64,000 nucleotides of DNA from Aquatica leii (GCA_035610365.1 CM069438.1:48914837-48978836), one strand, 5' to 3'. Shown: positions 46,496-59,145, counted from the first letter of the stretch. Program-made: numbers and translations. Notes: a model not told the origin generated them from the letters alone.

Positions 46496-47900
46496 AACTT
46501 AAAAGAGCTTTATATGATTATAAACCAGAATTCGAGAATTGCTATAGCGTTTGCAAAGACTTTTCCCTAAAATGCTATAGACCAGAGCGTGACAACTCAA
46601 CTAAGCACGTAAATAAGGAAACTCTTTTGTATCTGAGTAATCGAGTCGTTTCCATAAAACAAACTTTTGTACAATTTTTTGTATTTAAGCCAACATTCAA
46701 TCTTGCCTGAAAATTTAAGAGATTTAATAGGTAAAGACTTACCTTCTCGTTTTTTCTTTTATTGAGTGTACATGTATTACATTTTTCGTTTAATTTTGTT
46801 CCAATTAAAAAAAAGCAATCAAAAACGCATTGAAGAATTAATTGAAAAGATGCAGTCTAAGGTTTTCTAAGTGCCAAATTTAAGGTGTTTTGTTTTTGTT
46901 TGTAGTTTAGAAAAATGTATGGTTTTTTCTTTTTCTTAGTGTACATTCGTTATATTATTCGTTTAAGTTTTATTTGCATTAAATAAGCAATAATTATAAA
47001 CGCATTGAAGACCTAATCGGTATTATATGGTCTAAGGTTTTTTAAGTTCCAATTTTTTTACACTAAGTTAAATTTACTCGTATTATTTAAGGTTTTTATT
47101 GTTGTAATAGATAAGGTGAAACTGTGCTTACATTTGCTGACAAGTATTGTTTTTCTTTTTAAGAAATAGTGTCTTCTTTTTTCCTTTCTTGAGTGTACAC
47201 CTCTTGAATCTTTTGTTTAATTTTATTTGAATTTACAAAAAAAGAAAATCAGAAACGCGTTGAAGGACTAATAGCGTGGATATATATGGTCTAAGGTTAT
47301 GCTGAGTAAACTTTACCTGATGTTGGTGCTGTAATACATAAGGTAAAGCTTCGTTTGTACAACTATTTGTTTATACGTAAAAGTCTCGTTTTTTCTTTTC
47401 TTGAGTGTACATCGCTTATATTTTTTTTCTTAAATTTAATCAAATTTTTAAAAAAAGCAATTAGAACCTAATTGAAGAACCAATTAAGAGAATAGGGTCT
47501 GAGGTTTTTTAAGTGTAAAATTTTTTATGGCGAGAAAAATTTACTTGGGTTGTTTAAGGTTTGTGTAATAAAGAAGGCAAAACATTGTTTACACAGCTAT
47601 TTGTCTCCTTCTAATCTATTAGATTAGATTTTGTGCTTAAATTTACTCAAATTTAAAAAAGGCAATAAAAAACGCATTGAAGAACTAATCGGGAGGGTAT
47701 GATCTGAGGTCTTTAAGTACCAATTTTTTTATGCTAAGTGAAGTGTACTTAAGTTTATTTTTGGTTATATTGTTGTAATAGATACTATGAAACCTTGTTT
47801 ACACAGCTATTTTTTTGCACTTATCAGATGGTACGGAGAGTGTACATCCGTTAAATTTTCTTAGAAAAAAACTGTATAAACAAGATAGAATAACTACTAT
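46496..47900. repeat. Satellite S1 block 2
   Basis: Parallels 41445-43130 nearly base by base at +5.05 kb, including gcgttgaaggactaatagcg (42192; 47251) and tgatgttggtgctgtaatacataaggtaaag (split landmarks at 42250 and 47318). Compared with block 1 it lacks about 280 bp around 42415-42690. Confidence 0.8.
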
Positions 47901-47939
47901 TGATTAGAATTTTTCATTCATAAATTACACAATTACACT

Positions 47940-50400
47940 TTTTTTAAATAAATCGATAGAAATTTGTTTTATAAAAGAATCAAAAATAAAGAAACAAAAA
48001 ATTAAAATAAAGAAAACAAATAGCAGACTTTTATTTAGTAGTTTTATTGATTGGAAAGTTGAAATGAAGATACTGAAAAAAAAGTGTGCAAAAATGAGAA
48101 GTCATCGATTACAATTTTTTTCAGATAACTTGAATTAAAACTAAGAGACAAGAAACAAAAGTAGTTTTCATTATTTATTATTTATTTTCTTTGTTTATTT
48201 TAAGTACATCTTTATCAAATTATGTTAAAAAAATGCAGTGAATATATTTTTAGCTTTTTGTACTCTTTTATAAACTTTTTTAAACATTTTTTGTTTTTTT
48301 ATTTTCGATTTTCAAACTAGTTTTTTTTGTTAAGCAAATTTAAAAAAATGAAACGATTTAAGAAAACCAACTACTACTTTTCTTTAAATGAATAGAAGAA
48401 CCAAAAATAACAAAGAAATAAAATATTTAAAATATTGAAAACAAATAAACTTTTATTTAATAGTTTTATTGATTGGAAAGTTGAAATGACGAAATTAAAA
48501 AAAGAAAAATGTACAAAAATGAGAAGACATACAATAAATTTTTTATTAAATAAATTTAATTAAAACAAAGAGGCAAGAAAAATGAAAAACAAAAAAGTCC
48601 TATTTATGGTTTCTCAGTTTTCTTTACTTTCTTTTAAAAATTTTTTTTGTTTACTTCAATTTTCTAGTCATTAAAAGTGTTTTTTTTAATTTATTTTTTG
48701 AGTTTTTTTAAGTACATTTTTATCAAATTATGTAAAAAAATTGCAGTGACTATATTTTTAGCTTTTTGCACTCTTTTATAAACTTTGTTCTTTAATTTCT
48801 TGCTTTTTTATTTTCAATTTAGGCGTTTAAAGACTTTTAATACGTTTATTTTTTTTAACCAACGTTTTCAAATTACTGAAACAAAATTTTCTTCAGTAAA
48901 TAGTTTAGATTATTTAAAAAAAAAGACTGGGTTTTTAATTAAAAAATTTAAAAAAAATAAAAAGAAACTTTTTTATAATAGTTTTATTGGAAAATTGATG
49001 TGAAGAAATGGAAAAAAAAATGTACAAAAATGAGAAGCCATTTAGGTTTTTCTTAAATACATTTCTATTAAATTATCTAAAAAAAATTGCCGTGAATATA
49101 TTTTTAGTTTTCTGCACTTTTTTATAACCGCCTTTCTTTAATTTCTTAATTTTTATATATAGAAAAAATAAAGAAATAAAAATTAAAATAAAGAAATAAA
49201 AATTAAATTTTTTATGAAGAAAGGATTTAAGAAAACCACCTACAACTTTTTTTTTAATAAATTGATAGAAATTTATTTTATAAAAGAACCAAAAATAAAG
49301 AAATAAAGAAAATGATTGACATACTTTTACATAAAAGTTTTATTGATTGGAAAGTTGAAATAAAAAAAATTGAAGAAAGAAAAATGTACAAAAGTCATCG
49401 ATTACAATTTTTTTATATTAATTAAATTAAATCAAAGAAACTAGAAATTAAAAAAACAAAAAAAGTTTGATTGGTGGTTTCTCAGTTTTTTTCACTTATA
49501 AAAATTTTCTTTTGCTTTACTTTATTTTCTAGTCACGAAAACTGGTTTCGTTATTTACATTTTTCATTCTTTGTTTTAGGTTTTTCTTAAATACATTTTT
49601 ATCAAATTATGTAAAAAAATGGCAATGAATGTATTTTTAATGTTCTTAACTTATTTATAAACTTTTTCTTTAATTTCTCGACTTTTCATTTTCAACTTTG
49701 GTGTTTAGAGATATTCAATACGTTCATTTTATTTATTTTTTTAACCAAAAGTTTCAAATTACTGCAAAAAAATGTTCTTATTTTTTAATTTTAATTTTGT
49801 TTAATACGGCAATAAGGTTTTAATTTTCTTATGAAAATTTGCAAATTGATAAAAAATTTTTTGCTTTATCAAGAAAAAAAGTAATTGTGGATACTCAGTT
49901 TTCTTCACTTTCTTTTTCTTTATTAATTTTTTTTCACGTTATTTTTCTAACCAATAAAATTGATCTGTTATTTTTTTTACAAAATACATTTTCATCAAAT
50001 TATTTATAAAAATTGCATTGAATCTATTTTTAATTTTCTGTATATTTTGTATTATTTTACCCATATTTTTTGTTTTTTAACCAAAATTTTTTGATTACTG
50101 AAACAAAATGTTCTTAATTTTTTTCTTTAATTTACTTACTTTCTAATTTTGATTTTGATTAATAGGTCAATTTTATTTTAATTCTTATACAAAAATCATC
50201 AAGTTGATGAAACATTTTTTTGTTTTTGATTTTTCTATAACAAACAAACTTTGATAGGTTTATTAAGAGAAAAAAGGAAATTGATGATTTCTCAATTTTT
50301 TTAACTTTTTTTTTAAATTTTTTTACTTCACAGTTGAAAGTGCAAAAAGAAAACACAACTTTCTTACTAAAAAAATTTTATAAAAATTGAAAAAGAAGTC
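47940..50400. repeat. Satellite S2 block 2
   Basis: gattggaaagttga landmarks at 48048, 48472, 49339 and a variant near 48988. The first two units match block 1 closely (+4.75 to 4.8 kb). The sequence past 49150 is increasingly diverged and has only family resemblance. Confidence 0.7.
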
Positions 50401-50524
50401 AAGAAAATCAACCATTAAAAAAAATAATATAAATTTATTTATAGAACTAAAAATAAAGATATAAAATTAATTTTAAAATAAATCAAAAAAAAAAAAAAAT
50501 AACAGACTTTTATTTAATAATCAT

Positions 50525-50740
50525 AAAATTACCAGTCCACCAATAATAAATGAGTTAACTTTCAAAATGTATTTTTTACATATGCTTTGAACTTAAAGAT
50601 AACGAAGCTCATCTTTAGAAAAGTATTTTTTTTTAATGTCAAATACTTTTCTAAAGACTAGCTTCGTTATTTTAAAGCTTGGAACATATGTAAAAAAATA
50701 CATTTTGAAAATTAATTATTATTGGTGGGCTGGTAATTTT
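50525..50740. mobile_element. Foldback (hairpin) element in the satellite
   Basis: Near-perfect inverted repeat with arms of about 105 bp and almost no loop (centre near 50635). The left arm starts aaaattaccagtccaccaat. The right arm ends attggtgggctggtaatttt. Arms carry matching blocks caaaatgtatttttt, acatatg, aacgaagct and ctttagaaaagtattt. Nothing similar is in other satellite units, so it was inserted after the array formed. It is non-coding, probably a MITE or foldback transposon. Confidence 0.75.
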
Positions 50741-50944
50741 AATAAACTAGAAATTGCCAATAACAATGTATTCCTTTAACAATTTTATTTAATAGTTTTA
50801 TGGATTGAAAATTTGAAGAAAAGTGACAAAATTTTAAAAAAATGTAGTAAACTGAGGAGTCATCTAATACAATTTTTGATTGAAAAAGGAATTTTGTTTT
50901 ATTAATTTAATGGATTTGGTAAAAAAGATGTCAAGAAGTTAGTT

Positions 50945-51370
50945 ACATCTGTTATATTTTTGGTTTATGTTTAATCAAATTTTAAAAAAAGCAATTAGAA
51001 CCTAATTGAAGAACTAATTGAGAGCATAGGGTCTGAGGTTTTTTAAGTGTAAATTTTTTTATGGCGAGAAAAATTTACTTGGTTGTTTAAGGTTTGTGTT
51101 GTTGTAATAAAGAAGGGAAAACATTGTTTACACATCCATTTGTTTGTACTTAAAAGGTAGTGTCTCGTTCTAATCTATTAGAGCTAAGAAGGGTATGATC
51201 TGAGGACTTTAAGTGCCAATTTTTTGATGCTAAGTGAAGTTTACTTAAATTTTTTTTTGTTTATATTGTTGTGATAGATAAGGTAGAAACCTTGTTTACA
51301 CAGCTATTTGTTTGCACTTATGAGAAGGTGTCTCGTTTCTTCTTTTTTTGAGTGTCCATCCGTTAAATTT
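50945..51370. repeat. Satellite S1 block 3 (short)
   Basis: Contains aagcaattagaacctaattg, gggtctgaggttttttaagt and gtttgcacttatgagaagg, matching the second half of S1 blocks 1 and 2 (42390-43080; 47450-47830). About one third of a full block is left. Confidence 0.75.
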
Positions 51371-51479
51371 TTTTAGAAAAAAAAATTGTATAAAAAACAT
51401 AGAATAACTACTATTGATTAGAATTCTTCATTCATAAATAGTAGATTAAAGTATATTTTAGTTTAACTTAAATGAAGAA

Positions 51480-54400
51480 AAGAAAAAAACTAGTTTTCTT
51501 ACTAAAAATTTAAGAAAAAACGAAGAAAGGAGTTAAAGAAACCAACTACACTTTTTTTTAATAAATTGATAGAAATTTGTTTTATAAAAGAATCAAAATT
51601 AAAGAAATAAAAAGTTAAAATAAAGAAAACAAATAGCAGACCTTTATTTAGTAGTTTCATTGATTGAAAAGTTGAAGTGAAGACACTGAAAAAAATTATG
51701 CAAAAATGAGAAGTCATCGATTACAATTTTTTTTAAATAACTTGAATCTAAGAGACAAGAAAAATTAAAAACAAAAAAAAGTGCAATTGATAGTTTCTCA
51801 GCTTTCTTTACTTTCTTTTTTAATTTTTGTTTAATTTATTTTAATTTTCTAGTCAATAAAAGTAGTTTTTATTATTTATTATTTATTTTCTTCGTTTATT
51901 TTAAGTACATCTTTATCGAATTATGTTAAAAAATTGCAGTGAATATATTTTTAGCTTTTTGCACTCTTTTATAGACTTTTTTAAAAATTTTTTTGTTTTT
52001 TTATTTCTAATTTTTAAACGTTTTTTTATTAAAAAAAATTTAACAAAAAATTAAAGAACTTAAGAAAACCAACTACTACTTTTCTTTAAATAAATTGATA
52101 GAAATACATTTTATAGAAGAACCAAAAATAACATAAAGAAATAAAATATTGAAAACAAATAAACTTTTATTTAATAGCGTTATAGATTGGAAAGTTGAAG
52201 TGAACAAATTAAAAAAAGGAAAATGTACAAAAATGAGAAGACATACAATACATTTTTTTAAAAATAAATTGAATTAAAACAAAGTCAAGAAACATGAAAA
52301 ACAAAAAAAGTGCTATTGATGGTTTCTCAGTTTTTTTTACTTTCTTTTTTAAATTTATTTTAGTTTACTTCAATTTTCTAGTCATTAAAAGTAGTATAAT
52401 TATTTATTTTTGTTTTTTTAGTTTTTTTAAGTACATTTTTATCAAATTATGTAAAAAAATTGCAGTGAATGTATTTTTAGCTTTTTGCAAATTTTTTTCT
52501 TTAATTTCTTGTCTTTTTATTTTCGATTTAGGCGTTAAAAGATATTTAAAACGTTTATTTTTTTATTTTTCAACCAACATTTTCAAATTACTGAAACAAA
52601 ATTTTTTTCAATAAATAGTTTAGATTATTTTAAAGAGAAGTGAGAGGATTTAAGATAACCACGTAGAACTTTTTTTTTAAATTTGATAGAAATTTATTTT
52701 ATAGAACAACCAAAAATAAAGAAATAAAATGTTGAAAATAATTAAACGTTTATCTAACAGTTTTATTGGAAATTGAGGTGAAAAAATTGAAAAAAGAAAA
52801 ATGTACAAAAATGAGTAGTCATACATTATAATTTTTTTAAATAGATTGAATTAAAACAAAAAGATCAGAAAAATTAAAAACATAGTTTTTTAAATTTTCG
52901 TTTACTTCATTTTTCTAGTAAACAAAACTAGTTTCGTTATTAATCTTTTTAATTTTTTTTAGGTTTTCCTTAAATATATTTCTGTTAAATTATGTAAAAA
53001 ATTGCAATGAATATATTTTTAATTTTCTGCACTTTTTTATAAACTTTTTTCTTGAATTTTTAACATTTTATTTTCAATTTGGTTGATTAGAGCAATTCAT
53101 TCTTTTTATTTTTTAACCAAAATTTTCAAATTACTGAAACAAAATTTTCTTCGATAAATAGTTTGAAGATTATTTTAAGAAACTTAAAATGAAAAAGGGA
53201 AAAATATTTTTATAAATAATTTATTAAGTTTTGGTTAGCTTGAAACTGTCGGCAAAATTAATAAAAAAATAAAAAGCTAACCAAAACTTAATAAATTATT
53301 TATAAATATATATTAATGGTTAATAATAAAATAACATATTAGAAAAATATTTTCTTATTAAAAAAATTTGGAAAAAAATTTTGGAAAACCAAAATTTTTT
53401 TTAAAATTAAATTGATAGAAATTTATATTATAAAAGAATCAAAATAAATAAGAAAGAAAATAAATACAGGCTTTTACATAATTTTATCGATTGAAAAGTT
53501 GATGCAAGAAAAATGTACAAAAATGAAAAGTCATCAATCACAATTTATTTAAATAAATTGGATTAAAACAAAGAAAAATAAATTAAAAACAAAAAAACTT
53601 TAATTCGTGGTTTTTCAGTTTGCTTCATTTTTTTTAAATGTTCTTTTGTTTTACTTTATTTTTCTAGCCAACAAAATTAGTTTCGTTATTTATTTTCTGC
53701 ATTCTTTTTTTGTTTTTGTTAAATACATTTTTATCAAAATTTGTAAAACAATGATAGTGAATATATTTTGACAATTTTCAAATTAAAAAAAATAATATTT
53801 TCTTATGAGAAATGAAAAAAAGGAGTTAAGAAAACCAACTACAACTGTTTTTAAATAATTTTATAGAAATTTAATTTATAAAAGAACCAAAAGTGAAAAT
53901 AAATAACAGACTTTTACATAATAGTTTCATCCATTGGAAAGTTGAAATTAAAAAATTGAAGAAAGAAAAATCTACAAAAATGAAAATTTATCGATTACAT
54001 TTTTTTTATATTAATTAAATTGAAACAAAAAAACAAGAGGAATGAAAAACAAAAAAAGTTTAAATGGTAGTTTCTCACTTTTCTTCACTTTTTTAAATTT
54101 TATTTTGCTTTACTTCATTTTCTAGTCACGAAAACTTGTTTCGTTATTTAGCTTTTTCATTTTTTTTTTAGGTTTTTCTTAAATACATTTCTATCAAATT
54201 ATGTAAAAAATGGCAGTGAGTGTATTAGTAATTTTGTGAACCTTTTTTTAATTGCTTGACTTTTTATTTGCAATTTTGGTGTTTAGAGATATTCAATACG
54301 TTCATTTTCTTTGCTTTTTTAACCAAAATTTTCAAATTACTGCAACAACATTTTATTACTTTTCAATTTTAATTTTGTTTAATACGTCAATAAGATTTTA

Positions 54401-55640
54401 ATTTTCTTATCACAATCTGCAAATTGACAAAAAAAATGTTCTATACTATATTTTAATTTTTTGTATAACAAACTTTGATTGCTTTATTAAGAAAAAAAAG
54501 GTAATTGTTGGATACTCATTTTTCTTCACTTTCTTTTTTTTTGTTTTTTTTATTTTACTTCATTTTTTTTAGTCAATAAAATTCATGTTATCTATTTTCT
54601 TCGTTCTTCGTTGTAGGTTTTTCTACAAAATACATTTTTTTTTAATTATTTAAAAAAACTGCAGTGAATCTAGTTTTCATTTTCTGCACATACTTTTTTA
54701 GTTTTCTTTTAAAATTTTGACTTTATTTTTAATTTGGGTGTTTAAAGATATACAATACGTTTCTCTTTTTTAACTAAAATTTTTAAATTACTGAAACAAA
54801 TTTTTAAATCCTTCTTCTTTAATTTGCTTACTTGTCAATTTTAGTTTTGTTTAATAGGTTAATTATATTTTAATTTTGTACAAAAATTTTCAAATTGATA
54901 GAATAGTTTTTTTGATTTTTTTATAATAAACAAACTTTGATAGGTTAAATAAGAAAAAAGGTAATTGATAGATTCTCAGTTTTTTTCACTTTTTTTTAAT
55001 TTTTTCTACTTCACATTTTGTTTTTTGTACTTTTTTTTAAATTTTTTGAATTTTTATTTTAAATTTGGATGTTTAGAGGTATTCAATAAGTTTCCTTTTT
55101 TAAACAAAATCTTTAAATAACTGAATATTTAATTTTTTTTTCAATTTTCTTACTTGACAATTTTAATTTTGTTTAATAACTGAATTATATTTTAATTTAA
55201 AAGCTTATGGAAGTTCATATTCAGTTAAGTGCTAACTATATGTCATATTCAATTGCCATGTTTACCGTTAATAATTTTACCATAGATACAAGTTGACATT
55301 TTTTTTCTATTTTAAGCATATTGTGTAATGTTATTTAAATAACAGCAATAATTGTTCTATTTTTTTCTAAAATCGATAAGTTTTTGTTGTAAAGATAAAT
55401 AATATCTAATAATTTTTCGAAAATGCAACAGGCAAACATAACTTTCTTACTAAAAAAAAATTGTAAAAAAAAAGAAGTAAAGAAAATCAACTACAATTTG
55501 AAAAAAAATAAAATTAATAGAAATTTATTTATAGAACCAAAAATAAAGAGATCAAATTAATTTTAAAATAAAGAAAATAAATAACAGAATTTTATTTAAT
55601 AGTTTTATGGATTGAAAAGTTGAAGTAATTTGGTAAAAAA
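51480..55640. repeat. Satellite S2 block 3 (diverged)
   Basis: gattggaaagttga landmarks or variants at 51661, 52184, 52770, 53489, 53931 and 55608. Units at 51.5-52.6 kb resemble block 1; later ones differ strongly and vary from about 440 to 720 bp. A ~31-bp direct doublet (ttttacatttttctttcttt...) lies near 55790-55850, just outside. The 106-residue frame at 52294-52614 is a satellite-unit frame, not a gene. Confidence 0.65.
53211..53304. repeat. Perfect 31-bp inverted repeat (hairpin), 32-bp spacer
   Basis: Left arm 53211-53241 begins tataaataatttattaagtt and ends ttggttagctt. Right arm 53274-53304 is its exact reverse complement. Surrounding satellite units are heavily diverged, so an error-free pair suggests recent insertion or conversion. 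Could be a small foldback insertion. No coding content. Confidence 0.7.
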
Positions 55641-57290
55641 GATGTCAAGAAAATTGACTTATTAAATAAAATTAAAGATTTAAATAATTAATTGAATTTT
55701 TTTTGATAAAGAAAATAACGTACCAAATAAAAAAAACAGTTATATTAAATAAATAAATTATTTTTTAACAAAATCTTTAAATTTTATTTTTTTACATTTT
55801 TCTTTCTTTTTCTTTAATTTTTTTACATTTTTCTTTCTTTTTCTTTAATTTTTTGAATTTTAGTTTGGGTGTTTAGAGATATTCAATACGTTTATTATTA
55901 TATTATATTATTTTTTAAACACAATTCTTTAAATTAAAATATTTTTTTTAGTGTTCTCACTTTTTAATTTAAATTTTATTTAACATATTAATTATGTTTC
56001 CATTTTTTCTTTAATCTTTAAATTTACAAGACATTTTTTTGTATTTAAGACTTTTGTTGTTATAATGGATAAGGCTAAACCTTGTTTTCATTGTAATATG
56101 TTTGTACTTAGAAGCAAGTACTATCCCGTTTTTTCTTTTCTTGGGTGTACATAGAAGACCGTGATTTTTTAAAAATTTGTTTTGTACAAAACCAAAAATA
56201 TAAATTTATTAATTGATGCAAATTAAAACTAAAAATTAAAATGGTTAATTACTTAAAAAAACTTTCTTTTTCAACAAATAATTAGATTCTTAATGTGTAT
56301 GTTTTACACAATTTTATTAAATTGACACGGTACTTAATTAAAACTTTGATAATTGCGATTTTGACGATAACTGATTCAAGTTGATTGTCGTGCACTATCA
56401 AGCTGTTTCTTTGTTAGTTTCAATTTAATTATTAAATTTGTTTAAATATGTAAATTACAAAAATGTAAATCATTTATCATTAATCAAATACTTGAAAAAT
56501 GCATTAGCTTCATTATTGAATTTATAAGTCTGCAAGTAAATAATTTTAAAGCATTGTATTGATTTTTTTTTAAAGTTTCAAACATGTATATTTTTACAAA
56601 ATGAAACGCCATTATGATAATACTCCATCTATATCAATATAAGTTAATGGATGTTTTTGTCCTTTTGTCAAAACATCTTTATATTTTCTCATGGCTCTAA
56701 AAAATCGAATACATCTGATTTATTCTAGACGATCTTAGTAAATTTTTGAAATTGATACGCATTAGAAAAGCCGCTGATATATGATACCCGTTAAACCTTT
56801 TTAATACAAACTTCTTGAAAGCACGTCCGTCTTGAAATACAGCGAAACGGCGATATTCCATTAGAAAAAGATAAAGTAGGAAACCTGATGGTTGTATTAA
56901 ACTTTAAACAATGATGAGTGAGTTTTTCTTCTTCTTTGTCTTTAGTGTTTATTAGGCACTGTCTGAAGTTAATTAATGACATGTAATTTTATGTAAACGC
57001 TAATTTCAGTACTTAATTAATTATACTTTAGTAATCGTCTTATTAAAATCACGGCTTAGATTGTGAAACATCGCGTTCAGTGCGAAAACAATAAAAAGAA
57101 TAATGTAGTTGTAAAAGAACAAAAAGTTCTTTCATCTGCGTTTTTCTTAAACAAGTTTCACCAACTTTTTAAATTTTATTTATGTATTGTTGATTTATTT
57201 TTAGAAACCTCGAAAGTACCATTTCACGCTTGGAGTTGAGATTTTCCGAGTCACGAAACGCAAAAACAACTTGTTATAAATCGACTGCAT
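55641..57290. other. No gene seen; edge of the satellite and AT-rich DNA
   Basis: A stray S1-like piece at about 56040-56160 (aaggctaaaccttgttt, cgttttttcttttcttgggtgtacat). The rest (56200-57290) shows no repeats in this window and no coding similarity. The 63-residue minus frame at 56791-56982 is unsupported. Confidence 0.5.
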
Positions 57291-57316
57291 TTTTAACACG
57301 CTTTTATTAGTTCGGG

Positions 57317-57327
57317 ATGTATGTATG

Positions 57328-57357
<30 letters not shown>
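57317..57357. repeat. (ATGT)n microsatellite, about ten units
   Basis: Uninterrupted tetranucleotide run directly after the ttcggg end of the outer inverted-repeat element and before aacggaagctttgagc. The absence of interruptions points to recent slippage. Confidence 0.9.
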
Positions 57358-57358
<1 letters not shown>

Positions 57359-57868
57359 CGGAAGCTTTGAGCTTAATTTTCAGCGGTTTCCAGGTGTTTG
57401 ATTAACTTGAAACTTTGCATGCGTTTCACGGACCGATGACAATGCAATAATTCATTAAAAAGTTTTTATTATCCTAATTAGGATCGTCAGGATTAATTGA
57501 TTTCTTTAGGGATCCTCTGCATGAGAGTGACAAAGACAGAGCGCGTGAACTGCGCAGGCGTGCATCTCGACAAAGCCTAAGACTATTTCATTCTTCGTGA
57601 CGGAGCAGGTAATTTGCGCGCCCGCTGCCTGCCTTGGATGTGATAGCTGTTTCTCAGGTTCCCTCCCCGAGAAATAAGGTCTTACTGTCGATAACTACTG
57701 TTTCCAATACGTTTTTAGTTCGTAAGATATTTCATAATCACATGTCCGCAAAAATTGATTATTGATAAATCGAATTAAAATACGGAAAATAACTGATAGC
57801 TTAGAAAATTGAAAAAACACGCTTTTATAGGTACCCGAACTAAAAAATAGAAAATAAATAATAGTTTT

Positions 57869-58010
57869 AAAAAAAACACGCCTTTATAAATAACCGAACT
57901 AAAAAGAAGAAAATAATTTATAATTACAAACAAAATTATTAAATTCAGAGCAATAATATATAATTATAAACAAAATCACTAAATTCATAGTTAAAAGCGT
58001 GGGGTGCATC
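57869..58010 (+). repeat. Left inverted repeat of the 683-bp unit
   Basis: Pairs with 58411-58551 with about four mismatches by eye in ~141 bp (for example cgcctttat versus cgcttttat, and catagtt versus cagagtt). The inner boundary is agcgtggggtgcatc. Confidence 0.85.
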
Positions 58011-58410
58011 TATAATCATTTCTAAAGGCAGCTATCAATAAGGGGAGAGTTATGAAAATATAGAAAAATCCTACAAATAACACTTTCACTGTATAATGTC
58101 TCGCCAAGTACACGTTAAACTATTGTTACAAACAATGATAAATTTATTTCTGTTAACACTAAATATAAAAAAAAACCCTCTGATCTTTACAAAAAAATTA
58201 TTAGATTTAACAAAAACAGTGCAGCTGTAGAATATCTCGTCACGTATGTATTCAAACGTCGTGTTTAGTGACCGTATTATGTATATCAGTCAAATGACAA
58301 ATTGACAGCAATAGTCGAACTGAATACATGTTAAAACAATGATTGATATAATTAATTACAAAAAAAAAAGAAATAACAGATACTTGGCGCGAAAGACTAC
58401 CGTGTATCCG

Positions 58411-58551
58411 GATGCACCCCACGCTTTTAACTCTGAATTTAGTGATTTTGTTTATAATTATATATTATTGCTCTGAATTTAATAATTTTGTTTGTAATTA
58501 TAAATTATTTTCTTCTTTTTAGTTCGGTTATTTATAAAAGCGTGTTTTTTT
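58411..58551 (-). repeat. Right inverted repeat of the 683-bp unit
   Basis: Reverse complement of 57869-58010, starting gatgcaccccacgcttttaa and ending aaagcgtgttttttt. High arm identity marks this as one of the younger insertions in the window. Confidence 0.85.
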
Positions 58552-58559
58552 AGTTTTTT

Positions 58560-59145
58560 TTTATATTAAGGTGTTGGCTTGTTGTTTAAGTAATTAATCG
58601 ATGTATGGCTTTTGACGCAACAAGTGAACGCAGTCTTTAATTAAACCGTTTGAATCGAAGAATTTTGCCAATGTAAACGAATTTTTGTTTTTGGTATTTT
58701 TCGCGAGAACGTTTGATGAGTTTAATTAGCTATAAAGTTTCTCTTTGCTGGAATATCGACTGAAAATGTTGCGACAACGATTGCGGATTATTGAAATGCA
58801 TATTTTTTAAGTTAATTTGCGTTACTCAACTTATCAGTTGCTTTTAAATTAAATTTGATTTTTGTACGGTTGATATGAGTTACTTTAGCTGCATTCAATG
58901 TTAGTATTTTTTTAGGATTAGCAATAGTCTCAGTTGATAGTTTTTACTCTCCTTGCTTGTTTTTTACATTTTTTTCTTTTGTCCCTGTTTGGGCCACACG
59001 GAAGTTGACAGTGGGAGGAGACTTTCGGTTGCAGCTTAACGACAGAAATAGTATTTTAAGAAAGAAAATTTACCAATAAAGCGTTACACGTCTACAAACG
59101 TCTGCTGCAGTCCAGTTGCTACCAGGATTTTTTTGCAACTTAATT
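58560..59145. other. No gene seen
   Basis: AT-rich to 58980, then a GC-richer stretch (gttgacagtgggaggagact at about 59003) leading into the LTR-like block. Possibly the left end of that LTR. No coding similarity. Confidence 0.4.

Larger units (their letters stand above)
41445..55640. repeat. Compound satellite array with ~5.05-kb higher-order repeat
   Basis: Two unit types alternate. S1 (~220 bp) fills 41445-43130, 46496-47900 and 50945-51370. S2 (~525 bp, range about 400-590) fills 43190-46480, 47940-50400 and 51480-55640. The unique lead-in acttaaaagagctttat begins both 41455 and 46498, and the S1 landmarks repeat at +5.05 kb, so S1+S2 blocks were duplicated together. The third block is shorter and more diverged. 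The array is non-coding and extremely A/T-rich. Confidence 0.85.
57295..58551. mobile_element. Nested inverted-repeat DNA elements sharing an aacacgctttta end
   Basis: The end sequence aacacgcttttat...ccgaac/ttcgg occurs four times: 57295 (followed by tagttcggg and a tetranucleotide run), 57815, 57873, and inverted at 58551. The last two bound a 683-bp unit with ~141-bp inverted repeats. The outermost pair could bound a 1.26-kb unit. No transposase is present, so all are non-autonomous. The segment 57370-57720, GC-richer than its surroundings, belongs to the outer unit. Confidence 0.65.

Noticed and set aside
48785-49003. Phe/Lys-rich frame in a satellite unit
   Set aside because: Composition follows from poly-T and poly-A runs; not kept open in other units.
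41445-55640. CRISPR-like array
   Set aside because: Units are 220-525 bp, A/T-rich and similar throughout, with no short repeat and unique spacer pattern; the sequence is eukaryotic.
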